Origin: Colwellia echini
GTDB lineage: Bacteria; Pseudomonadota; Gammaproteobacteria; Enterobacterales; Alteromonadaceae
Reading direction: 5' to 3'
NCBI RefSeq assembly: GCF_002843355.2
Contig: NZ_PJAI02000004.1
Span: forward strand, 124,001-188,000
DNA: 64,000 nucleotides
The translations under genes and the position numbers were made by a program. Below, piece after piece: positions 56,437 through 64,000 of the stretch (position 1 is its first letter; the number at the start of each line of letters is the position of its first letter). The notes below the pieces were generated by a model, which was given only the letters and a program-made list of their open reading frames with translations, made no database searches and was not told the origin of the DNA.

Positions 56437-56591
56437 TCGGAGTAAACTTCTCTTTTAAATTATTTAACGCCTAATGACTACTCACTGCGTTAAAGATCTA
56501 TGCGAATTTTAACATGAAAATTTATTAGCGTGTTTTAATTATTAATAAATACCTTCAATATACAATTAAGTAAAAAATCAGGAGCTAGATA

Positions 56592-57863
56592 ATGTTTAAA
56601 CATACGTTTATAAAATCGATATTGTTAATTACTAGTGGTTACTTCGCCTTTGTTGCACCTTTTTGTTTGGCTGTAACTCAAACATCTAACCCTACGTCAG
56701 TTGATGTAATTCCAAAATCCCAAGGCAAAATACTAGTTGAGCAATACTGTACGACTTGCCATTCAATGAAATTAATAACGAACAGTTCAGGCTATGATGT
56801 TGATGGCTGGCAAGCTTTAACAAAAACCATGATTGATTTATCTGATCATGTCGAGATAGCACAGCCTATATTTAATTACCTTGCTCAAACCTATGCTCCT
56901 AACTCACGCCGTAGTCCAACATTTATTCCTGGCGATACAACAATATCTTTTACCGAGTGGCAAACACCAACACTTGGACAGCGCTCTCGCGATCCTATCG
57001 AAGCAGCTGATGGTACTTTTTGGTGGGCTGGACAACGAGCAAACCTTATTGGGCAAATAAATCCAACATCAGGCGATATGAAAGAATATTTATTGCCGGC
57101 CAATGCTATGCCTCATACCGTAACAACCGATAGTGTAGGTAATATTTGGTATACAGGTAATAAAAATGGCACTGTTGGTAAGTTAGATATAAAAACTAAA
57201 AAGATTACCGAATATAAAATGCCCGATAAAAATGCCAAAGACCCGCATAGTGCTATTTTCGATGATAAAGGAATACTCTGGTTTACGCTGCAACACAGCA
57301 ATATGATTGGGCGATTAAATCCGATCACAGAAGAAATAAAATTAGTGACGATGAATTCACCCAACTCTAAACCTTATGGCATTAAAATAGATAAGAATGG
57401 CACTCCTTGGGTTGCTTGTAATGGGAGTAACTGCCTAGTAAAAGTTGACCCAACAACAATGGAATTAACTGAAATTAAACTCCCTAATGAAGCAACTAGG
57501 GTTCGTCGCCTTGATATTGCTGATAACGGTATGATTTGGTACGTTAACTCTTCACAAGGTCGATTAGGAAGGTATAACCCTAAAGATGGAGAAATTAAAG
57601 AATGGGCCTCGCCTAGCGGCAATGCTTCACACCCGTATGCAATTGCAGTTATAGACAATATTGTTTGGTATAACGAATCGGGTATGAGACCCGATACTTT
57701 AGTCAGATTTGACCCTACAACAGAAAAATTTCAAAGTTGGGCTATTCCATCTGGCAATGTTTATGCTGGTATTATTCGACACATGCGCCCTACTCGCGAT
57801 GGTAATTTATTAATTCATCAAAGTAGTACTAATAAAATAATTAAAGTAAACATTGAAAAATAG
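56592..57863 (+). CDS. Cytochrome c / Vgb-like beta-propeller fusion protein
   Basis: A 423-residue exported protein: a signal peptide (about 1-27), then a short cytochrome c domain with the heme motif C53-TT-C56-H57, then a seven-bladed-type propeller related to virginiamycin B lyase and SMP-30 proteins. The repeats read DGTFWWAGQRANLIGQINP, GNIWYTGNKNGTVGKLD, GILWFTLQHSNMIGRLNP, GTPWVACNGSNCLVKVDP and GMIWYVNSSQGRLGRYNP. It is probably a periplasmic dehydrogenase or lyase with its own electron acceptor. The substrate is unknown, and antibiotic lyase activity is not implied by the fold. Confidence 0.8.
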   Translation: MFKHTFIKSILLITSGYFAFVAPFCLAVTQTSNPTSVDVIPKSQGKILVEQYCTTCHSMKLITNSSGYDVDGWQALTKTMIDLSDHVEIAQPIFNYLAQTYAPNSRRSPTFIPGDTTISFTEWQTPTLGQRSRDPIEAADGTFWWAGQRANLIGQINPTSGDMKEYLLPANAMPHTVTTDSVGNIWYTGNKNGTVGKLDIKTKKITEYKMPDKNAKDPHSAIFDDKGILWFTLQHSNMIGRLNPITEEIKLVTMNSPNSKPYGIKIDKNGTPWVACNGSNCLVKVDPTTMELTEIKLPNEATRVRRLDIADNGMIWYVNSSQGRLGRYNPKDGEIKEWASPSGNASHPYAIAVIDNIVWYNESGMRPDTLVRFDPTTEKFQSWAIPSGNVYAGIIRHMRPTRDGNLLIHQSSTNKIIKVNIEK

Positions 57864-57880
57864 CCGGTCAGTTCTAGTTA

Positions 57881-57900
57881 ACCTGAAATCGAGATAATTA
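57881..57900 (+). repeat. Possible remnant of the MITE-like element
   Basis: AACCTGAAATCGAGATAATT resembles the left terminus of the MITE copies. It is followed by an unrelated inverted repeat (GATAAGG ... CCTTATC, about 57908-57928) and no matching right end. It lies just after the cytochrome/propeller gene. Confidence 0.4.
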
Positions 57901-58088
57901 ATTTGGGATAAGGAAATAACCCTTATCTCATCACAGTGCCTCGAATTGATATCGCTCAAGCACTCTGAAACCTGCATCTTGAATGGTAACGGGTATATTT
58001 TATAAAGTATTAGCTAGCTTTACTTCATAAACTTGTTTTTTATTGAGATACTAATATCACTTAGTTTTAATATAGATACTTAAAAATT

Positions 58089-58394
58089 ATGAGTTCCATA
58101 ATAAAGACAAAGCTTAACAATAAAAATGCCGCACAAAAGTTAGTTAATAAACACGATAAGTTAACACATAGTGAAAATATGAAAGTAGTTTCTCATGTAC
58201 AAAGAGATAATGATGAATGGATCATCAACACACTTATGCTTGAAAACATAGACGTACCTTTTAAATACAAGCGTAAAAAACTTTATCAAAGCTTACAAGG
58301 TCAGCGCGTTAATCTTACTTACTATCCAGACATTGAAACTGTCGCAGGGTTTGAAATTGAAGTAATGTCGGTAGTACGCATTAAGGTTAGTTAG
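58089..58394 (+). CDS. Conserved-looking hypothetical protein
   Basis: A 101-residue basic protein of unknown function. Residues 31-101 (MKVVSHVQRDNDEWIINTLML, VPFKYKRKKLYQSLQGQRVNLTYYPD, AGFEIEVMSVVRIKV) look like a compact folded domain, while the first 30 residues are Lys/Asn-rich and may be a tail or an over-extended start; an ATG at 58179 would remove them. There is no signal peptide, membrane segment or recognisable motif. It is a single gene. Confidence 0.6.
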   Translation: MSSIIKTKLNNKNAAQKLVNKHDKLTHSENMKVVSHVQRDNDEWIINTLMLENIDVPFKYKRKKLYQSLQGQRVNLTYYPDIETVAGFEIEVMSVVRIKVS

Positions 58395-58681
58395 TTTTGC
58401 TTATACCCGTTCCAAATAGCCGCTATTATTAAAGATGCAAATTCTCTTATGACCGAAAGATATTAAAAAACGTTTATATAGAGCGTTATTGTTTATTATT
58501 CAATCAAAACTTGACTGTTTCCCTTATATCTCTCATAACTAAGGGTGTAATAATAATAGTATTAATAGTGTAAACATTTATTTTATGAGCCTTGTTCAGT
58601 TTAAGCTGAAAAGACATAAAAATAGGCTGTATATTTACAATAGAAAGTACTTTTCGAACATTAAGCGCAAGAGGATTGATT

Positions 58682-59281
58682 ATGATACTTAACCATATAT
58701 GGGGATTGTACGCTCACCCTAAAGAAGAGTGGCACGTTATTGAAAAGCGTCACGAGAGTTTGAGTTATAGCTTGATACATATTTTAACGATAGCGTTAAT
58801 TCCTTCCATCTGCTCTTTTTATGCTGCGGCATATATAGGCTGGACTATTGGAGTTGGAGATCCGATTAAAATCAGTGTTGCCAGTGCACAATTGATGGCA
58901 ATCAGTATGTATTTCGCTCTAATTTTTGGCGTTTTTGCATTAGCGGTATTAATACAATGGATGGCTAAAACTTTTGATTCAAAGCCTGATTTTGTCCAAG
59001 CTCTCGAACTCGCCTCTTATACGGCAACACCACTACTTATGGTAGGTATCACCACTTTATTCCCAGTATTATGGTTTGTTGCTTTAGCCGGCATGGCTGC
59101 AGTAGCTTATTCAATTTATCTACTCTATTCTGGAGTACCTATAATGATGAATATTCCTGAGGAAAAGGGTTTTATTTATTCTAGCTCAGTTGTGACCTGT
59201 GGTTTAGTTTTACTGGTTACACTCATGGCAGGAACTGCAATCATGTGGACTATGGGCTTTGGCCCTGAATTTGTATCCTAG
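58682..59281 (+). CDS. Yip1-family membrane protein
   Basis: A 199-residue inner membrane protein of the Yip1/DUF1282 type with five predicted helices. The N-terminal HIWGLYAHPKEEWHVIEKRHES is the family opening. The ATG at 58682 has GAGG seven bases upstream and is preferred over a TTG at 58676. Function is unknown. A bidirectional terminator separates it from convergent purF. Confidence 0.85.
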   Translation: MILNHIWGLYAHPKEEWHVIEKRHESLSYSLIHILTIALIPSICSFYAAAYIGWTIGVGDPIKISVASAQLMAISMYFALIFGVFALAVLIQWMAKTFDSKPDFVQALELASYTATPLLMVGITTLFPVLWFVALAGMAAVAYSIYLLYSGVPIMMNIPEEKGFIYSSSVVTCGLVLLVTLMAGTAIMWTMGFGPEFVS

Positions 59282-59341
59282 CGAACCAACTGATTTATTA
59301 TCATATTGAATAATCCCAATGGGATTAATTAATATAATAGA

Positions 59342-59377
59342 AAAGGCCTTGTTTCTTCACAGAAACAAGGCCTTTTT
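59342..59377. terminator. Bidirectional terminator between the Yip1 gene and purF
   Basis: AAAGGCCTTGTTTCT-TCAC-AGAAACAAGGCCTTT is a perfect 15-bp-arm hairpin with T runs on both strands. Confidence 0.92.
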
Positions 59378-59424
59378 ATGTATACCGCATATCGCTAATT
59401 TATCACGAACAAGTTAGATAATAT

Positions 59425-60942
59425 TTACTCTGCACCTTCATTATGCATATCTAAAATCGAATCAGCATTTTTATCAGACTCTTCTTTCGTAGTATTATTA
59501 CGTAATGCGTCCAATCTTTCTAAATACTCTTGGTTGATATCGTTGGTAACATAGTTACCATCAAATACAGAAGTATCAAACGTTTTAATTTCAGGGTTAC
59601 CTGCACTCACTGCTGTAATTAAGTCATCAATTGATTGGAAGATTAACTTATCTGCACCAATTAGCTCACAAATATCATCTAATTCACGGCCATGGGCAAT
59701 TAACTCATTTGCACTTGGCATGTCAATACCGTAAACGTTAGGGAATCTAACTTCTGGTGCTGCTGAAGCAAAGTAAACTTTCTTTGCACCTGAAGCACGC
59801 GCCATATCAATAATTTGAGATGATGTAGTCCCACGAACAATAGAATCATCAACAAGTAAAACATTCTTGTCTTTAAATTCAGCCGTTATAGCATTGAGTT
59901 TTTGGCGAACTGATTTTTTACGCTCTTCCTGACCTGGCATAATAAACGTTCGGCCAATATAACGATTTTTAACAAAGCCTTGACGGTATGGAATATCAAG
60001 ATGATGTGCTATTTGTAAAGCTATATCACAAGAAGTTTCAGGGATAGGAATAACCACGTCAATCTCAAGATCTTGCCATTCATCCGCAATTTTTTGGCCT
60101 AGTTTAGTCCCCATTTCTACACGAGAAGCATAAACAGACATTTTATCAATAGTTGAATCTGGACGAGCAAAATAAACAAACTCAAAAATACATGGGTTAT
60201 AAACAGGATTTTCAGCACATTGCAGGCTGTGTATTTGGCCATCTTCAGTAAAGTATATCGCTTCACCTGGCGCTACATCACGTACAAATTCGAACGCACA
60301 TGCATCTAATGCAACCGATTCAGAGGCAACCATATACTCAACACCTTTTTTAGTTTCTCTTTTACCAAAAACTAATGGACGAATACCGTTAGGATCACGA
60401 AATGCGATCATACCGTGACCTACAATAAGCGCTACGGTGGCATAAGCACCACGAACACGTTTATGCATATTAGCGACGGCAGTAAAAATATCATCAGGAG
60501 TAAGAGAAATGTTTTCTCTTTGCTGTAATTCGTGCGCTAGGATGTTAAGTAACACTTCAGAGTCTGATGTGGTATTAACATGACGACGAGCTTCATTAAA
60601 TAACCATGTTCTTAACTCGTCAGCGTTAGTTAAATTACCATTATGCGCTAATGAAATACCAAAAGGAGAGTTAGCATAAAATGGTTGTGCTTCTGATGAA
60701 CTAGAAGTACCTGCTGTTGGGTAACGAATATGGCCAATACCAATATTACCTTGTAAGCGAAGCATATGACGGGTATGAAAAACATCTTTCACTAAACCAT
60801 TAGCTTTTCTTAGTCTAAAGGTATTATTGTGAATAGTTACAATACCTGCTGCGTCCTGACCTCGATGCTGAAGTACTGTTAAGCCATCATATATATACTG
60901 ACTAACTGGGGATTTACCGACTATACCAACAATGCCACACAT
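59425..60942 (-). CDS. purF: Amidophosphoribosyltransferase
   Basis: A 505-residue enzyme making phosphoribosylamine from PRPP and glutamine, the first step of purine synthesis. The start at 60942 is fixed by the N-terminal Cys nucleophile (MCGIVGIVG) and a GGAG about 11 bases upstream; longer frames are not real. The glutaminase domain is N-terminal ([11 protein letters not shown]) and the PRPP-binding motif [14 protein letters not shown] is in the C-terminal half. It closes the accD-folC-dedD-cvpA-purF series. Confidence 0.97.
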   Translation of the reverse strand: MCGIVGIVGKSPVSQYIYDGLTVLQHRGQDAAGIVTIHNNTFRLRKANGLVKDVFHTRHMLRLQGNIGIGHIRYPTAGTSSSSEAQPFYANSPFGISLAHNGNLTNADELRTWLFNEARRHVNTTSDSEVLLNILAHELQQRENISLTPDDIFTAVANMHKRVRGAYATVALIVGHGMIAFRDPNGIRPLVFGKRETKKGVEYMVASESVALDACAFEFVRDVAPGEAIYFTEDGQIHSLQCAENPVYNPCIFEFVYFARPDSTIDKMSVYASRVEMGTKLGQKIADEWQDLEIDVVIPIPETSCDIALQIAHHLDIPYRQGFVKNRYIGRTFIMPGQEERKKSVRQKLNAITAEFKDKNVLLVDDSIVRGTTSSQIIDMARASGAKKVYFASAAPEVRFPNVYGIDMPSANELIAHGRELDDICELIGADKLIFQSIDDLITAVSAGNPEIKTFDTSVFDGNYVTNDINQEYLERLDALRNNTTKEESDKNADSILDMHNEGAE

Positions 60943-61188
60943 GAAACTCTCTCCACAAAAGAAATATTTACAACACTTATCAAAGCTAACTTTGCTTTGG
61001 ATGAATGAACTCATCAAATAAATATTGAATTATACGATATTGAAATAATATCTTATAAATAATCGTATACGGAACGACTCCGCAATTACTTAACTGATGT
61101 TAATTAACGCAGATACTGCGCTAAAACAGCTAAGATAAATAAAAATAAATTTAACGCTCGGGTTAATGTTTTTTAAATTCAACTAAAA

Positions 61189-61671
61189 CTAACTCACATA
61201 ACTCGATGAGCCTTTAATATATTCAAAAAACCATTCTACAATTAAGGTAAATTCAGGAATAAGTTGTGAGCTTTTCCACCATGGCGTATTTTCTACACCA
61301 GTAAAAGCATCAACAAAAAATATTAAAGCACTAACAATAAGCACGCCACGAAGCGCACCAAAAACGATACCTAACACGCGGTCTGTGCCAGAAAGACCTG
61401 TTTTACTAACTAATTGACCGATGAGGTAATTGATTAAGGCGCCGATCACTAGTGTTGATATGAAAAGTATGGCAACTGCAGCGGCATTGCGTAAGAATTG
61501 ATCGGAAATATTTGTTAATAAATTCGCAAGATTACCATAAAAGGTACTAGCAACAAAAAATGCACCAATCCATATAACTAAAGATACCGCTTCTTTTGCA
61601 AAGCCACGTATCAAGCTAACTAAGGTTGAAATGCCTATAATGGCCAAAATGACGTAATCTATCCAAACCAT
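61189..61671 (-). CDS. cvpA: CvpA family membrane protein
   Basis: A 160-residue inner membrane protein with four helices (WIDYVILAIIGISTLVSLIRGF, SLVIWIGAFFVASTFYG, AVAILFISTLVIGALINYLIG, GALRGVLIVSALIFF). In E. coli CvpA is needed for colicin V export and is linked to envelope homeostasis. The position before purF is conserved. A 246-bp gap to purF holds no gene. Confidence 0.94.
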   Translation of the reverse strand: MVWIDYVILAIIGISTLVSLIRGFAKEAVSLVIWIGAFFVASTFYGNLANLLTNISDQFLRNAAAVAILFISTLVIGALINYLIGQLVSKTGLSGTDRVLGIVFGALRGVLIVSALIFFVDAFTGVENTPWWKSSQLIPEFTLIVEWFFEYIKGSSSYVS

Positions 61672-61763
61672 ACGGGGTTCTCGTTGAATTTATTTTCTCA
61701 AAATCAGAGGCGCGCATTCTATCAGAATTAGCAAAATAATGCCTAGTTTTTTATGAAAGCCAA

Positions 61764-62384
61764 TTACTGATTTACTTCAAAAGTGGCGACCTTGCCTTGG
61801 ATACCAGTAAGTTTTTTTAATGCAGGAATTTTCTTTTCCATCGCAGACTTTATTAACTCAGGCCCTATAATAACTTTTGTTAAAGTGCCTTGCTTGGTTT
61901 TAATTGGTTTAGTAAAAACGACATAGCCTTGTGCTTTTAACTTTTTCAGTAACTGCTCTACATTGTCTTTATTTTTGAAACTGCCTAAGTGGATAACCCA
62001 AGCTTCAGACGCTACCGCTTTCTCTGGTAACGTTTTCGTTTGTTGATTACTAGTTATCGCGGCTACTGGAGGATCTATTCTCGCAGGAGTAACAACTGTT
62101 TTCACATCATTTTTTTCTACAACATCGACAGTGACCTCTGTATCCATATAGGTATCATCAATAGCGGGTTCATCGGTTATTTCGGGCATTTCTTCTCGTA
62201 CTAAGCGCTCTTCTGGGAAAGGTTTGTTGGTTAATTTACCAGAGAAAGCTTCGGCATGAGGAATGGCTTCAAAATCGGCTTTGTTTGATTTTTTTTCGCC
62301 GTCGAGTAGATCAGGCAAAAAGATTATGACGACGGCTGCGACAATAATGGTCCCGACAAGCCTATTTTGAAACGGTGTAGACAA
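61764..62384 (-). CDS. dedD: SPOR-domain protein DedD
   Basis: A 206-residue bitopic membrane protein. It has one N-terminal helix (LVGTIIVAAVVIIFLPDLL), a variable linker (about 30-125) and a C-terminal SPOR domain (about 127-206: WVIHLGSFKNKDNVEQLLKKLKAQGYVVF) that binds denuded peptidoglycan at the septum. It supports cell division in E. coli. It sits between cvpA and folC. Confidence 0.93.
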   Translation of the reverse strand: MSTPFQNRLVGTIIVAAVVIIFLPDLLDGEKKSNKADFEAIPHAEAFSGKLTNKPFPEERLVREEMPEITDEPAIDDTYMDTEVTVDVVEKNDVKTVVTPARIDPPVAAITSNQQTKTLPEKAVASEAWVIHLGSFKNKDNVEQLLKKLKAQGYVVFTKPIKTKQGTLTKVIIGPELIKSAMEKKIPALKKLTGIQGKVATFEVNQ

Positions 62385-62530
62385 GAAACTCTCCTAAATA
62401 ATACGTTTTCTTTAACTAATTAACCTAACTGTTTAACTTATCCAATTAACTTATCTAATTAACTTAGCCAATCGATTTAACCAATTAACAAGTTCTAACG
62501 GTTCAATAAGTAGGTTATAAAGTGATGGTG

Positions 62531-63880
62531 TTAAACAGTTATGAGTTGCGATCTTATTTTAGCGACAGTAAAAAATGAGCCAAAAACAAGAATCAAGTCA
62601 TTTTTTGACGCTTGCTGATTCACTATTTTAAAGGCCTCTTCTATATTGTCAAAGCAATTCACCTTATCACTAAAGGAGGTTAAATAGCCCTCCATCGCTT
62701 GACTGGTTGCAGCCCTTGGTACATTGAGTGCACCTGTGTACCAGACATCAACAGAATCTTTAAGTGAGTGTAAACTTGAACTAATATCTTTATCAGCCAA
62801 CATAGAAACTACCCCATAAATAATTTGATAGTTTTTCTGCTTTTTTATTTGCTTAAGGTAACTCGCAAGATAACGAGCTGCTTGCGGGTTATGGCCAACA
62901 TCAAGAATAACATCGCTTTGCCCTTTTTGTTTTATTAGCTCAGTACGACCTATCACTTTCGTCGCTGAAATAACCTCATTAACAAACATAGTGGTTAATT
63001 TAACATTAAGCTTCTCTAATACCATAAGCGCTGTGGCAACATTATCACGCGGAATATAAGTTGCCTTTAATTCGGGTAAGTTGGTTTGTTCTGCATGCCA
63101 GCCCCAAGAGTCATCAATATCAGTAATTCTAAAATCTTGTTCGCGGACAAATAAGTTCTCACCATGAGTTGCTTGTAAACTTTTTGCATGGGCTAATACT
63201 GATTTAGGTGTGTCCGTATCACCAATGACAATATCTCGCCCTTGGCGCATGATACCTGCTTTTTCAAAACCGATTGTTTCTCTGTCATTACCAAGAAAAC
63301 TTTGATGGTCTAAATCAATAGTAGTGATAACAGCGATATCGGCGTCAATGATATTGGTCGCATCTAAACGCCCACCAAGCCCCACCTCAAGAATGATAAA
63401 GTCAGGCTTAATATCCATTAAAACGAGTAACGCCGCTAAGGTAGTATATTCATAATAACTTAATGATATATCACCACGGGCAAGTTCAATTTTGTTAAAC
63501 GCTTTAATTAACGGTTGATCTTCAACATCAGATTTATTAATCCGTAAACGTTCATTAAAGTGATTAATATGCGGTGAAGAATAAACGGCGACTTTAGGAG
63601 GCTGATTTTCAGTAGATTGAGTTTGGCAATTTTCAACGTGAAATTGTAGTTGCTTACTAAGCAACGCATTTTCAATAAATGCACAGGTAGTCCCTTTGCC
63701 ATTAGTACCTGCAACTGTAATGACCTTAGCAAAACTTAGATCAATCTCTAAACGGGTCGCAACTTTGCCAATACGTGTTAAACCTAGGTCTATTTCGCTA
63801 CTGTGTAAGTTTTCTAAATAATAAAGCCACTGATCGAGACGAGTAAAATCTTGATAGTGGCTTGAATTTGATTTGGACAT
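62531..63880 (-). CDS. folC: Bifunctional folylpolyglutamate/dihydrofolate synthase
   Basis: A 449-residue Mur-ligase-type enzyme adding glutamate to folates. The P-loop AGTNGKGTTCAFIE, the FNERLRI substrate segment, ILEVGLGGRLDATNIID and the C-terminal DVGHNPQAARYL are family signatures. It follows accD and precedes dedD. A short insertion (about 75-90, with Gln/Thr/Glu) is variable. Confidence 0.96.
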   Translation of the reverse strand: MSKSNSSHYQDFTRLDQWLYYLENLHSSEIDLGLTRIGKVATRLEIDLSFAKVITVAGTNGKGTTCAFIENALLSKQLQFHVENCQTQSTENQPPKVAVYSSPHINHFNERLRINKSDVEDQPLIKAFNKIELARGDISLSYYEYTTLAALLVLMDIKPDFIILEVGLGGRLDATNIIDADIAVITTIDLDHQSFLGNDRETIGFEKAGIMRQGRDIVIGDTDTPKSVLAHAKSLQATHGENLFVREQDFRITDIDDSWGWHAEQTNLPELKATYIPRDNVATALMVLEKLNVKLTTMFVNEVISATKVIGRTELIKQKGQSDVILDVGHNPQAARYLASYLKQIKKQKNYQIIYGVVSMLADKDISSSLHSLKDSVDVWYTGALNVPRAATSQAMEGYLTSFSDKVNCFDNIEEAFKIVNQQASKNDLILVFGSFFTVAKIRSQLITV

Positions 63881-63949
63881 TTATGCTATCAACAAGTGAT
63901 TAGTTTAAAATAGACAATAATGGCTATTACTTCAGATAAGCAACTAAGC

Positions 63950-64000
63950 CTATGAAACAACGCTAGGCTGTCCCATAAACTTACCTAACATACGTGCTAG
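63950..64000 (-). CDS. accD: 3' end of accD (acetyl-CoA carboxylase beta subunit), partial
   Basis: The last 16 codons read LARMLGKFMGQPSVVS and then TAG, matching the C-terminal end of AccD. The gene enters from beyond base 64000. Position just before folC agrees with the conserved accD-folC order. Confidence 0.7.
   Translation of the reverse strand, partial: LARMLGKFMGQPSVVS

Overview
The window is a low-GC (roughly 38% by eye), gene-dense chromosomal segment of a marine gammaproteobacterium. The gene content and order (tig-clpP-clpX-lon-hupB-ppiD, accD-folC-dedD-cvpA-purF, apt-dnaX-ybaB, pspF/pspABC with ycjXF and sapABCDF, a TonB2-type operon with DUF3450) and the sequence style fit Alteromonadales, most likely Colwelliaceae (Colwellia/Thalassotalea-like). 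The genus is an inference. No plasmid, prophage or CRISPR array is visible.

Layout. 1-6.7 kb: a beta-glucoside utilisation cluster (GH1 beta-glucosidase cut by the window edge, two GPH-family sugar symporters, a LacI regulator, glucokinase). 6.8-13.3 kb: a lone TraF-like exported protein, ybaB, dnaX with a complete programmed -1 frameshift signal, apt, a stand-alone receiver protein and a YehS/DUF1456 protein. 13.7-14.1 kb: a small secreted Cys-rich repeat protein with EGKCG motifs that matches HvfA-type oxazolone/thioamide RiPP metallophore precursors, with no maturation genes beside it. 14.6-22.9 kb: a TonB2-type energising operon (DUF3450, long ExbB, ExbB2, ExbD2, TonB2, TPR protein) preceded by a TonB-dependent receptor. 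23.6-27.7 kb: priC, a ComFB-family protein convergent with a membrane GGDEF protein whose signature is degenerate, the 4.5S SRP RNA and a DUF3014 protein. 28.3-41.5 kb: an envelope-stress neighbourhood with a TyrR-like regulator lacking PAS, phhB, ycjF, ycjX, pspCBA, divergent pspF, and sapABCDF with a possible 38-codon ORF exactly filling the sapC-sapD gap. 41.7-50.5 kb: ppiD, hupB, lon, clpX, clpP, tig (proteostasis). 51-51.4 kb: a Pro-Arg-His-Pro tRNA operon with a stringent-type promoter. 51.7-64 kb: folD, cysS, ppiB, lpxH, miaE, a cytochrome c/beta-propeller fusion, small hypotheticals, then purF, cvpA, dedD, folC and the tail of accD.

A dispersed, non-coding MITE-like element is present in three recognisable copies (14201-14395, 23094-23287 in inverted orientation, 28038-28176 internally shortened). 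It has AACCTGAGTT/AACTCAGGTT-type termini and 4-bp target duplications (ACTT, ATTT, ACTT). One copy lies 78 bp upstream of the HvfA-like gene.

The observations most worth following are the orphan HvfA-like precursor, the MITE family, the ComFB/GGDEF pair, the reduced TyrR-like regulator beside phhB, the dnaX recoding site and the sapC-sapD small ORF. All functional names rest on reading protein motifs by eye; no database search was run.
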